Positions 1 to 7,188 of a stretch of DNA of 64,000 nt are shown one piece after another. Positions within the stretch are counted from its first letter, which is position 1, and every line of letters starts with the position of its first letter. The stretch lies in contig JAFTLT010000009.1 of assembly GCA_017452785.1 (NCBI GenBank), forward strand, positions 1 to 64,000. The letters run 5' to 3'. The position numbers and the translations under genes were made by a program. The notes beneath the pieces are model-generated. The model did not search any database. It saw nothing but the letters and a program-made list of their open reading frames with translations, and was not told where the DNA came from. The DNA is from Clostridia bacterium (lineage in GTDB: Bacteria > Bacillota > Clostridia > Oscillospirales > Acutalibacteraceae).

Positions 1-44
1 GACCGAGCCGGCAGGCGAGAACGAGCCCTTCTGCCCCTGCCAAA

Positions 45-78
45 AAGAACATCACTTCGGTGGTGTTCTTCTTTTTTT
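45..78 (+). terminator. Rho-independent terminator in repeat copy 1
   Basis: An 11-bp stem (AAGAACATCAC against GTGGTGTTCTT, one G-U pair) is closed by a TTCG loop and followed by CTTTTTTT. It would end a transcript entering from the left of the window. Confidence 0.7.
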
Positions 79-203
79 AAGCACTAACAGAACCTGAGGC
101 ACGCGGAGCGTGTCGTGGGTGCGGGTCTCCGGTGGAGACCTCTGCGAAGCAGAAGCACCGACCGAGCCGGCAGGCGAGAACGAGCCCTTCTGCCCCTGCC
201 AAA

Positions 204-235
204 AAGAACATCACTTCGGTGGTGTTCTTCTTTTT
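204..235 (+). terminator. Rho-independent terminator in repeat copy 2
   Basis: Same TTCG-capped stem as in copy 1, followed by CTTTTT. Having two full terminators 160 bp apart shows that the terminator is part of the duplicated unit. Confidence 0.7.
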
Positions 236-365
236 AAAAGCACTAACAGAACCTGAGGCACGCGGAGCGTGTCGTGGGGTGCGGGTCTCCAGTGGAGACC
301 TCTGCGAAGCAGAAGCACCGACCGAGCCGGCAGGCGAGAACGAGCCCTTCTGCCCCTGCCAAGTC

Positions 366-411
366 AAAAAGTCCCACAAACCCAGTATTTATAAGGGTTT
401 CGGGGCTTTTT
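366..411. other. Long interrupted dyad, possible terminator or attachment-site core
   Basis: AAAAAG-TCCC-AAACCC on the left mirrors GGGTTT-GGGG-CTTTTT on the right around an 11-base AT-rich loop. It replaces the terminator of the third repeat copy, so it marks the right boundary of the array. It lies about 110 bp beyond the 3' end of the integrase remnant, where integrative elements often carry their attachment site. It also has the form of a bidirectional terminator. The choice between the two cannot be made here. Confidence 0.45.
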
Positions 412-522
412 CATTTTTTATTTTTTGCATAAGCGACTTAGTCTATTTTGGTATAAAATAGGGTATTTTTGAGAATATAGGGGTGTCAAAAGGGGTGTCA
501 AACTTTACTAAAAAAGCACCGT

Positions 523-763
523 TTACCCGATGCTTTCAGAAAGATATTCATTAAGTTTTGATACATTCTTTTTCTTATGTTGACTATCAAGATGTGTGTA
601 TATTGCCAAAGTGGTTTTTACATCGCTGTGTCCCATTTGCTCTTTGACAGAAGAAACGTAAATATAATTTAACAGTTTATTGCTTTTGGTATCAGTGCCT
701 AAATAAACCCTCACTTGATACCTGCCGTATTTTCTTTTGGTGTACTTTGCCGTTATTTGTCAT
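523..763 (-). pseudogene. Tyrosine recombinase/integrase remnant
   Basis: The C-terminal part (523-714) reads VKEQMGHSDVKTTLAIYTHL, the box II end of phage-type tyrosine integrases, including the LGH-type His and the presumed nucleophile Tyr. Directly before it sits VYLGTDTKSNK, which resembles the N-terminal DNA-binding segment of the same family. The roughly 250 residues that normally lie between are missing. A further in-phase piece with an ATG at 763 (MTNNGKVHQKKIRQ) is in another frame, implying a frameshift as well. Visible: the motifs and the missing core. Inference: an internal deletion and a frameshift inactivated the integrase of an element that once sat at the left edge. Confidence 0.75.
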
Positions 764-792
764 CTCTTTGCAGGTGGGATTTGCTTTTTTAC

Positions 793-821
793 TTGAATTT
801 CTTCCTACTATGTTATATAAT
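793..821 (+). promoter_or_regulatory. Sigma-A type promoter for the FAD oxidoreductase gene
   Basis: TTGAAT at 793-798 and TATAAT at 816-821 are separated by 17 bp and lie just upstream of the ribosome-binding site AAAGGAG and the ATG at 852. Confidence 0.65.
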
Positions 822-851
822 GGTAAAAACAAAACAAAAGGAGAAAAAAAT

Positions 852-2183
852 ATGGCAAAGAAAATTATTATTGCAGGCGGAGGTCACGGTGGCATCACCT
901 GCGGTGCAATTCTTGCAAAAAACGGCTATGATGTTACTATTTATGAAAAGAATAAGGCAGATAAAATGGGCCATGACTGGACAGATATCTTCGATCCGAA
1001 GGCATTCGGTGCTGTTGGCATGGATATGCCTCCCAGAGATATGTATAATTTCAAGCACAATATGACCTTCTTCGGTCCCTCACTGACAACACGCCTTGTG
1101 CAGGATGTGCCCGAAGATGAGCTGGAAATTCAGATGGAAAGAAAGGATATTTATAAATGCCTTATTTCTTATGCTGAAAAGTGCGGAGCAAAATTTGAAT
1201 ACGGCTGTGAAATTGAAGGCCCTGTTATGCTCGGAAACCGTGTTGTGGGCATCAAGACTGATAAGGGCGAATTTTTAGGCGACCTTGTTATTGACGCTTG
1301 TGGTATCAATTCACCCCTGAGAAGCAATCTTCCCAAGCATCTCGGCATTCAGAATGAAGCTATTGAATATGAGCGCTTCTATGTTTACCGTGCATTCTAT
1401 GAAAAAAATGATGTGGGCGAAATTGAAGACCGTTTCAGAGTGCTTATGTTCTATAAAGGCAAGCTCGGTATAAGCTGGGTTGCAGATGACGGAGATTACA
1501 CCGACGTGCTTATAGGCAGATTTAATAAGATTGATATGGACGAGGTTGAAGCAACACTCAAAGACCTCAGAGTTGAATTCCCTGACCTTGGTGAAAAGAA
1601 GCTTCGTGGCGGACAGTTTGTTGAAATTCCTGTCAGACAGCCTCTTGGTGTGCTTGTTGCAGACGGATATGCAGCTATCGGTGACAGCGCATTTATGACG
1701 GTGCCCATTATCGGTTCAGGCATTGCAAACAGCATGAAGGCATCGGCAATTCTTGCAAAGACAATTATGGATGATACAACCGAAAGCTACAGTGCAAAGA
1801 CCCTCTGGAGATATCAGAGAGAATTCTATTCAAAGCTCGGCTCAGGTCTTGCACCTCTTGCATCAATCAAGCTGCTTCTCACACGCCTTGCACCCGAAGA
1901 CCTCGATTACATATTCGCTACAGGCATCCTCAATGCAGATGATATGACAATCTCAGCCGACTCCACAAGTCTCTTTGCCATGGTTAAGGATATGATAGAT
2001 CCCGAACCCTTAAAGGCAAAAATCAAGGGCCTTGCAGGCCGTCCCGACATTCTTAAGAAGGTGCTTCGCATGATTAAGGATATCGGTGCCGTAACAGCAG
2101 TGACAGCAGCAATGCCAAAGAGCTATGATGTTGTTGCCGTTCACAAGTGGGCAAAGCTCTATAATGCTTGCTTTAAACACTGA
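852..2183 (+). CDS. FAD-dependent oxidoreductase (geranylgeranyl reductase/monooxygenase-like fold)
   Basis: 443 aa. The ATG at 852 follows AAAGGAG at good spacing and is preferred over an in-frame codon at 747 that lies upstream of the promoter. Residues 4-30 form a Rossmann dinucleotide-binding motif (IIIAGGGHGG, then an acidic residue at the end of strand 2, TIYEK). A second FAD motif, YAAIGDSAF followed by a Gly-rich stretch, sits near residues 275-300 and is the usual GD motif contacting the FAD ribityl chain in this superfamily. No signal peptide is seen, so the enzyme is cytosolic. The C-terminal ~100 residues are helical and have no recognised domain. The gene appears to stand alone. 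Substrate is unknown; the geranylgeranyl reductase-like subgroup is an inference from overall layout. Confidence 0.8.
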   Translation: MAKKIIIAGGGHGGITCGAILAKNGYDVTIYEKNKADKMGHDWTDIFDPKAFGAVGMDMPPRDMYNFKHNMTFFGPSLTTRLVQDVPEDELEIQMERKDIYKCLISYAEKCGAKFEYGCEIEGPVMLGNRVVGIKTDKGEFLGDLVIDACGINSPLRSNLPKHLGIQNEAIEYERFYVYRAFYEKNDVGEIEDRFRVLMFYKGKLGISWVADDGDYTDVLIGRFNKIDMDEVEATLKDLRVEFPDLGEKKLRGGQFVEIPVRQPLGVLVADGYAAIGDSAFMTVPIIGSGIANSMKASAILAKTIMDDTTESYSAKTLWRYQREFYSKLGSGLAPLASIKLLLTRLAPEDLDYIFATGILNADDMTISADSTSLFAMVKDMIDPEPLKAKIKGLAGRPDILKKVLRMIKDIGAVTAVTAAMPKSYDVVAVHKWAKLYNACFKH

Positions 2184-2515
2184 TTTAAATTATGAATTAT
2201 GAATTATGAATCGCGTGGAACTGTGGTTTAGCCGGAATGTTTATATCCACCGAGCAGATTCGGCAGAGAAGCCTTTTTTATTGAGAAAATATTACTGTAA
2301 GTGCTATAATTACAGTCGTTATATACTATAAAGTTACATTACCAAGTTAGGAGTTAAATTCATTTTTTTGTTGCGATAACAAAAATGAAATTATTATGAA
2401 TTTAATTAATATATTTTATTAAAAAATTATGAGCGTTACTTTTCTTTCGTTTATGAACTATATATATGAGCGTGTAGCTCAAAAAAGTTCATGCCCTGAA
2501 CAAAAGGAGGAAAAA
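2184..2515. other. AT-rich intergenic stretch with a hairpin
   Basis: No gene is seen. It holds three direct copies of ATGAATT-like sequence just after 2190 and a long hairpin at about 2356-2391 (TTCATTTTT against AAAAATGAA around GTTGCGATAAC). TATATACTATAAAG near 2320 could be a -10 region, but no convincing -35 goes with it. The promoter of the downstream exporter operon is probably here but cannot be placed. Confidence 0.4.
2487..2501 (+). promoter_or_regulatory. Leader hairpin with loop TGCCC upstream of the exporter operon
   Basis: GTTCA-TGCCC-TGAAC forms a 5-bp stem immediately before the AAAGGAGG ribosome-binding site. Its loop is complementary to the GGGCA loop of the hairpin at 2968-2995 after the next gene, and the longer segments AAGTTCATGCCC and GGGCATGAACTT are exact reverse complements. 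The two could pair over the ~470 nt between them. Confidence 0.5.
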
Positions 2516-2951
2516 ATGTTACATAAGAACAAAAAAAGCAATATCTTTAATTCTTACATTGGTTTTGGTGTTTAGTTTTCAGTTAATAGCCTTAGCTGCA
2601 GATACAATTAATTGGTCTGCGGTAGGTGTGTTTGAAATCGATCATGATTCTAACAGTGTAACACAAACCATTGATAAAGAAGATTTGAAAGAGGAGAAAA
2701 TAACAGACAAGCCATATGTGGCTGTCAAAACTATTGCAAAAACTATGAGTTCGCATCCGAGATTTAAACTGCGAGACGAAAACAACATTACCAGAAGTGT
2801 GTATTTGATAACAGCAGAACCGGGCGAGTGGGAACGTAGTTTGGGTGGTAATACCGGACAAAAAGGTGAAATGCTTTACGCTGAACTTCAAGCAGCCTGG
2901 AATCAAATTACAGACAATCAAACAATAAGCATTCAGTTTAGACCGTATTAA
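2516..2951 (+). CDS. Small secreted protein of unknown function, signal peptide frame-shifted at an A7 run
   Basis: The ATG at 2516 follows AAAGGAGG closely but its frame stops after 19 codons. The frame carrying the rest, from about 2520 to 2951, has no ATG/GTG start upstream of its hydrophobic stretch. Removing one A from the seven-A run at 2531-2537 joins both: the product would be about 145 aa starting MLHKNKKAISLILTLVLVF, a textbook signal peptide with an ALA-A cleavage site. The mature part (~115 aa) is hydrophilic, has no Cys and matches no family I recognise. TTG at 2559 is a possible internal start but would lose the basic N-region. The gene leads an ABC-exporter operon, so its product may be the cargo, a ligand or an accessory factor. 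The extra A may be an assembly error, phase variation or a site of RNA polymerase slippage. Confidence 0.6.
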
Positions 2952-2967
2952 TTTGTTAATCTATAAG

Positions 2968-2995
2968 TAAGTTCTTCGGGCATGAACTTATTTTT
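2968..2995 (+). terminator. Hairpin plus T run between the secreted-protein gene and the exporter genes
   Basis: TAAGTTC and GAACTTA pair around a 9-base loop containing GGGCA, followed by TTTTT. It resembles a weak intrinsic terminator and lies 12 bp before the first permease, so it could reduce read-through. Its loop can alternatively pair with the leader hairpin at 2487-2501. Confidence 0.5.
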
Positions 2996-3006
2996 GGAGG
3001 TAAAAT

Positions 3007-3876
3007 ATGTTTAAGCAAGAATATAAAAGACTTATAAAAAGCAAAGCAACCATAGGAATTATTTTGGTTTTAACTTTGCTTGCTGTTATCAGTTTCATTG
3101 TTACATATAAAGCTGAGCTTGATTGGGTGGAAATGTATAAAACAGATTTCAGTTCAACATTAAACCGTGATGCTCTTGCAAATCTTATAGAAAGTTATAC
3201 CGGTATGAAATATATGCTTGAGTATTGGTTTAACTCAGACTTCGCAGAAATAACAGTTTATGTGTTATATATAGTGGTTGGTATATTTGTTTCGCCTGTT
3301 TTACTTAATCAACGCACATCGGGATTTGGCAATATGGTTGTATCAAGAAAAAAATATAAGACCTATCTTTTATCGACTCTTTTGGCACAAAGCTTATATT
3401 TATGCACCGTAGTTTTTTCATCTGTGTTAATCGAAGTTGTTTTAGCTTTCATAATAGGCGGTATAGGAACAAGAGGTTCTCTTGGCGGTTACGATTTTGG
3501 CGTAACCACCTTTGTAGTTATTGTAGCAGTTCAGGCTTTCATATTATCAATATATGCTGTTCTTGTCAGTGGTATTGCAGCAACATGCAGCACTTTTATC
3601 AATAACAAATATGCCCTTCAAGCCTTTCCGTTGGTGGCATTTGCACTCTTCCCTTTGATTTCTGCTCAAACATTGGGCAATCTTTCAGATGTTTTTGCAA
3701 AGATTATAGTAAACTTTGAGGCATATGCCGTAATGGAAGGTTTGTCTTCAGTTTTCAATGCAGACTTTGCCTCATCGGCAATAGTAGAGCTTTTGCTTCC
3801 TATTGTCACCTATGTTTCTATTCTGTTTGTGCTTATAGTGGTAAATATCAAAAAGTTTTCGAGGGATTACATATGA
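3007..3876 (+). CDS. ABC-2-type transporter permease
   Basis: 289 aa with six predicted membrane segments: residues ~16-34, 80-100, 118-145, 160-190, 205-225 and 260-282. The N-terminus (MFKQEYKRLIKSK) is the short amphipathic cytoplasmic lead typical of ABC-2 permeases, and a large loop follows TM1. GGAGG precedes the ATG. The stop overlaps the next start (ATGA at 3873-3876), implying translational coupling. It should form the membrane pore with the two following proteins, driven by the ATPase at 5196. The cargo is unknown; relatives transport or remove peptides and peptide antibiotics. Confidence 0.75.
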   Translation: MFKQEYKRLIKSKATIGIILVLTLLAVISFIVTYKAELDWVEMYKTDFSSTLNRDALANLIESYTGMKYMLEYWFNSDFAEITVYVLYIVVGIFVSPVLLNQRTSGFGNMVVSRKKYKTYLLSTLLAQSLYLCTVVFSSVLIEVVLAFIIGGIGTRGSLGGYDFGVTTFVVIVAVQAFILSIYAVLVSGIAATCSTFINNKYALQAFPLVAFALFPLISAQTLGNLSDVFAKIIVNFEAYAVMEGLSSVFNADFASSAIVELLLPIVTYVSILFVLIVVNIKKFSRDYI

Positions 3877-4523
3877 GTAAAAAAATAGGAGTGCCCATTA
3901 GCCTGATTACAATTTTTTTAGTAATATACTATCTTGCTATTCATGCATCCCAGTATGAAACGGTTACGATAGGAGAGTATATGTTACCGTATTTTACAAG
4001 AGGCAGTACATATTTTTTTATCTATACTATTTTTGTTTTTCCGTTTTTATTTTTCTTTAAAATACATGTCTTTGAACCTCTTATTTATTTGCGGTTAGGA
4101 AAAAATATATTTTACTATATTTTAAGAAACGGTATAATATTGAGTCTTTGTATATCAATTTATATTTTTATGTCTTTTATAATATCAGGATTTATTTTTG
4201 GATATAAAAATGATATTGAACTTTCTTGGATGAAATATTTGTGTTTGCTTTTTATGTTTGTTTTTTCCTGTTATACTATTAGCAATGTCGGGTACTATTT
4301 GTCAGGAAAAACAATTTTTGGTATGCTTAGCATATTCGGTGTTAATTACTTGATTTTAGTTGTTACTTATGCTGTTGATATGGGTGTGTCAGCAGATTTG
4401 GATTTGAATGTACTGCTGAATGCCATTCTTCAAATCTATATTTTTTGCACTGCACTTTTCGGACTTATGTATCTTTACAAGAAATCAGAGACAAAGGAGT
4501 GTTTGCAATCAAAAAGTATATAG
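3873..4523 (+). CDS. Multi-pass membrane protein, exporter subunit
   Basis: 216 aa, very hydrophobic and Phe/Ile/Tyr-rich, with about six membrane segments and almost no soluble region. It overlaps the preceding permease by 4 bp and is followed directly by another membrane protein. No ATPase or known motif is seen. The A+T-rich codon use (many TTT, ATA and TTA) differs from the chromosomal housekeeping genes elsewhere in the window and suggests recent acquisition. The most likely role is a second permease subunit; immunity function in a peptide-export system is an alternative. Confidence 0.6.
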   Translation: MSKKIGVPISLITIFLVIYYLAIHASQYETVTIGEYMLPYFTRGSTYFFIYTIFVFPFLFFFKIHVFEPLIYLRLGKNIFYYILRNGIILSLCISIYIFMSFIISGFIFGYKNDIELSWMKYLCLLFMFVFSCYTISNVGYYLSGKTIFGMLSIFGVNYLILVVTYAVDMGVSADLDLNVLLNAILQIYIFCTALFGLMYLYKKSETKECLQSKSI

Positions 4524-5182
4524 TATATTTTCCTTTGTTTTGTTTGCTCAACATTTCTGTTACAGGTGTTGCAAAGAAGGAGCCTTTTTATGCACTTCTG
4601 AGTATAGCTTATCCTTATATACAGCAGACGGAAAAATTTAATTTTGCTCTGTTAGCTTTAAATTTTTGCTTGAGTATTATATTTATAAGCACAATTATTC
4701 GCCTTGTGCATGAGCAACTAATTATCAGTAATTATGTTTTAACAAGGGTAAACAAAAATAAAGTTTTCACTGTTAATGTCTTAAGAACATTAAAATCAAT
4801 GTCGGTAGTCTTTCTAATTAAAGTATTTTGCGATATAATTTTAGGACAACTACAAGGATGTGTTAATTTAAAAGAAGCGATATTAATATGGTCAAGTTTA
4901 TATTTAACTCTTTTGATATGGGTAATGTGCATCTATTTAATGTTATGGTTTCACTTATCCGTTAAATGGACATATTTTTATATTTGTTTGTTAGTAATTG
5001 CAATGCAGTATCTTTCAGCTCATATAAGCGTTTGTTCTTTGTTTATTGTCGGTTCTGGATCAATAGAAAGCAATCCTGCAATGTGGTTGTCCATAAAAGC
5101 ACTGACTGCTTTTATTCTTGCTTTTTTTTATTTGGCTTTGACAAAAAAATATGAACATATAAATGTGAAAAATGATATTTAA
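4499..5182 (+). CDS. Multi-pass membrane protein, exporter subunit with uncertain start codon
   Basis: About 225 aa with roughly six membrane segments. The ribosome-binding site AAAGGAG ends at 4499, so the GTG at 4499 overlaps it and is poorly placed. The codon at normal spacing is ATC at 4508, which would give the natural-looking start (M)KKYIVYFPLF. No ATG lies in frame after 4445 until far inside the protein, and the ATG at 4445 is deep within the preceding gene with no ribosome-binding site. I list the GTG as the conservative start. Its position between the other permease genes and the ATPase makes it a third membrane subunit. Confidence 0.55.
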   Translation: MFAIKKYIVYFPLFCLLNISVTGVAKKEPFYALLSIAYPYIQQTEKFNFALLALNFCLSIIFISTIIRLVHEQLIISNYVLTRVNKNKVFTVNVLRTLKSMSVVFLIKVFCDIILGQLQGCVNLKEAILIWSSLYLTLLIWVMCIYLMLWFHLSVKWTYFYICLLVIAMQYLSAHISVCSLFIVGSGSIESNPAMWLSIKALTAFILAFFYLALTKKYEHINVKNDI

Positions 5183-5195
5183 GGAGGTCTTAATT

Positions 5196-5795
5196 ATGAT
5201 TCAGATTATAAATGCCTGCAAAATACTCAAAGGAAAGCAGGTGCTTAAAAATATAAACTTAACATTGAATGAGGGCGAGTGTATTGCAATAACAGGATTT
5301 AACGGTTGCGGTAAAACTATGCTTTTGAGACTTATTTGCGGACTGATTAAACCTACAAGTGGTGAAGTAAAGACTGATAAAGATTACAGTTTCGGAGTGA
5401 TTATAGAAAATCCAACTTTCTTTTTTTATGAGAGTGCATTATATAATCTTAAATATTTGGCTGGTATCAATAAAAAAATTAATAATGATGTTATAGAGGA
5501 ATATCTGAAAAAGTTTAATCTTTATGATGTCAGAAATAAGAAAGTAAGCACTTTTTCCCTTGGAATGAAGCAACGCTTAGCATTGTGTCAGGCTTTTATG
5601 GAAGATCCTGATGTTATCCTTTTAGATGAGCCGTTTAATGCTCTTGACGAAGAAAATTTGAAGATAGCTGCAGAAAGTATCTCTCTGGCTAAAGAAAAAG
5701 GGAAAATTATAGTTATAGCTTTGCACGGCACTATACCTGAAGAATGTAAAATTGATAAAGTTATAAAAATGGGAGAGGGTATTATAGTAAATTGA
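5196..5795 (+). CDS. ABC transporter ATP-binding protein, BcrA-like
   Basis: 199 aa, a compact single nucleotide-binding domain. Walker A is GFNGCGKT (~31-38), the Q-loop region reads GVIIENPTFF, the signature is FSLGMKQRL, Walker B is VILLDEPF and the switch His lies in IVIALHG. The glycine-to-glutamate Q-loop variant (IIENP instead of a Gln) is typical of the BcrA/lantibiotic-immunity group. The ATG at 5196 is preferred because AAGGAGG precedes it by seven bases. It energises the three membrane proteins encoded just upstream. The operon ends at the strong terminator at 5822-5868. Confidence 0.85.
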   Translation: MIQIINACKILKGKQVLKNINLTLNEGECIAITGFNGCGKTMLLRLICGLIKPTSGEVKTDKDYSFGVIIENPTFFFYESALYNLKYLAGINKKINNDVIEEYLKKFNLYDVRNKKVSTFSLGMKQRLALCQAFMEDPDVILLDEPFNALDEENLKIAAESISLAKEKGKIIVIALHGTIPEECKIDKVIKMGEGIIVN

Positions 5796-5821
5796 TTATA
5801 TTTTCATAATTGTGCCTTTTT

Positions 5822-5868
5822 ATATGAGAAAAGAACTGCCTTTTAAGGTGGTTCTTTTCTCATATTTT
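5822..5868 (+). terminator. Strong terminator closing the exporter operon
   Basis: A 19-bp stem (ATATGAGAAAAGAACTGCC with its near-perfect complement) around TTTTAA, followed by TTTTCC. Confidence 0.8.
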
Positions 5869-5873
5869 CCCTA

Positions 5874-5902
5874 TTGACAAACCAATCTCACAGTAGTATA
5901 AT
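5874..5902 (+). promoter_or_regulatory. Sigma-A promoter of the dinB operon
   Basis: TTGACA at 5874-5879 and TATAAT at 5897-5902 match consensus exactly with 17-bp spacing. A LexA-type dyad follows at 5910-5921. Confidence 0.85.
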
Positions 5903-5909
5903 AATAACA

Positions 5910-5921
5910 GAACAAATGTTC
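5910..5921. promoter_or_regulatory. LexA (SOS) box
   Basis: GAACAAATGTTC fits the Firmicute LexA operator core GAAC-N4-GTTC, with flanking A and G, and lies around the expected transcription start. Bound LexA would block initiation, making dinB damage-inducible. Confidence 0.8.
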
Positions 5922-5935
5922 GGGGGGGTGAAGCG

Positions 5936-7177
5936 GTGAAAAGGATAATAATACACTCGGATATGAATTCCTGCTATGCATCAATAGAGTGCAGTCTAAA
6001 CCCAGAGCTCAGGGGCAAGGCTGTGGCAGTTGGCGGCAGTGTGGAAAACCGTCACGGCATTATCCTTGCAAAAACTCCCGAAGCTAAAAAGTGCGGTGTA
6101 ACAACAGGTGAGGCTATATGGCAGGCAAAAAGAAAATGCCCTGATCTTATTGTGGTGGAGCCTCATTTTGATATTTACTATAAATATTCCCGCCTTGCAA
6201 AGGAGATTTATCGCCGTTACACTGACCGCATTGAGCCTATGGGTCTTGACGAGGCGTGGTGCGATATAACAGGCAGTCTTCTCCTTTTCGGCAGTGTACA
6301 GCGAATAACCGACGAAATAAGGCAAGCCTTTAAAGAGGAACTGGGCATCACCGTGTCTATCGGAGTTTCCTTCAATAAAATTTTTGCTAAGCTTGGCAGC
6401 GACCTTGCCGGCTGTGATGAGGTTGTAACTATAACCGAAGAAAATTATAAGGATATGGTCTGGCCGCTGCCTGTGTCTTCTATTATGGGTGTGGGCAAAA
6501 ACACTGCCAATAAGCTGCACGGGTACGGCATAAAAACTGTTGGTGATCTTGCTGCAAGACCTGCCGAGTGGATGAAGCTTGTTTTCGGAGTGCACGGTGT
6601 GGATATGTGGCGTTATGCCAACGGACTTGACACTTCGGCTGTTGCTTTTGACGGTCAGGAAAGAGAGATCAAAAGCATAGGCCACGGCATCACCTGCAAG
6701 GCTGATTTAGTCAGCGACGATGAGGTGTGGAAGGTTTTTCTTGCTCTGGCTCAGAATGTGTCAAAGCGTCTGAAAGAAGATAAATTAGAGGCAACTGCCG
6801 TGCAGATAGGCATAAGGGATAACGAGCTGAGTAATATGCGGTGTCAGTGTGAAATTGGCATACCGACCCAGTCTGCCTTTGAGCTTGCCCAAAAGGCACT
6901 TGAGCTGTTTAAAAAGAACTATAACTGGCGGCGAGATGTGAGGGCTCTTACTGTCAGGGCTATTAATCTGCAGGAAGAAAATGCACCCTTGCAGCTTGAT
7001 TTAAGCGGAGAATATAAAAAAAGTGAAAAGCAAAAGAAAATTGACGACACAGTTATGTCACTTCGTGAGCGATTTGGCAAAGACGCTGTGTTTAACTGCT
7101 GTCTTATGACAGAGGAAAAAGCACCGGATATGGATAATAAAAAGTCGCCGCTTCCGGTCAGAATTAACATGAAATAA
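5936..7177 (+). CDS. dinB: Y-family DNA polymerase (DinB/UmuC-type, SOS translesion synthesis)
   Basis: 413 aa. A GTG start follows GGGGGG/GTGAAG. The N-terminal HSDMNSCYASIE holds the first catalytic Asp and the Tyr steric gate region; the second acidic pair is in MGLDEAW. The helix-hairpin-helix segment GVGKNTANKLHGYGIKTVGD lies near residue 185, and a little-finger domain follows after ~240. The C-terminal ~60 residues are charged; no clear clamp-binding motif was picked out. The enzyme copies across DNA lesions. It has a perfect promoter and a LexA box and is followed 11 bp later by a small conserved gene, a common pairing in Firmicutes. Confidence 0.92.
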   Translation: MKRIIIHSDMNSCYASIECSLNPELRGKAVAVGGSVENRHGIILAKTPEAKKCGVTTGEAIWQAKRKCPDLIVVEPHFDIYYKYSRLAKEIYRRYTDRIEPMGLDEAWCDITGSLLLFGSVQRITDEIRQAFKEELGITVSIGVSFNKIFAKLGSDLAGCDEVVTITEENYKDMVWPLPVSSIMGVGKNTANKLHGYGIKTVGDLAARPAEWMKLVFGVHGVDMWRYANGLDTSAVAFDGQEREIKSIGHGITCKADLVSDDEVWKVFLALAQNVSKRLKEDKLEATAVQIGIRDNELSNMRCQCEIGIPTQSAFELAQKALELFKKNYNWRRDVRALTVRAINLQEENAPLQLDLSGEYKKSEKQKKIDDTVMSLRERFGKDAVFNCCLMTEEKAPDMDNKKSPLPVRINMK

Positions 7178-7188
7178 GGTGTTGACAA

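Larger units (their letters stand above)
1..370. repeat. Three tandem copies of a ~160-bp structured repeat (edge of an integrative element)
   Basis: The unit starts at 1, 160 and 320, giving periods of 159 and 160 bp, and copies are nearly identical. The third is cut at the point where the first two enter their terminator hairpin. Each unit is a string of short inverted repeats: CACGC/GCGTG, GGTCTCC/GGAGACC, CTCTGC/GCAGAAG and GGCAGG/CCTGCC, followed in copies 1 and 2 by a TTCG-capped hairpin with a T run. Open frames on both strands are translations of the repeat and are not called as genes. The array may continue to the left of the window. Function is unknown; a structured RNA or the end of a mobile element are both possible. 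Confidence 0.85.

Noticed and set aside
1-370. CRISPR array
   Set aside because: Repeats are ~160 bp and contiguous with no variable spacers, and no cas genes are near.
77-461. Open frames of 100 and 109 codons on both strands across the left repeats
   Set aside because: They consist of the repeated hairpin sequence, repeat with the same period and have no ribosome-binding site.
5996-6685. 229-codon minus-strand frame inside dinB
   Set aside because: It is antisense to a complete, well-supported polymerase gene, with no start signal or recognisable protein.
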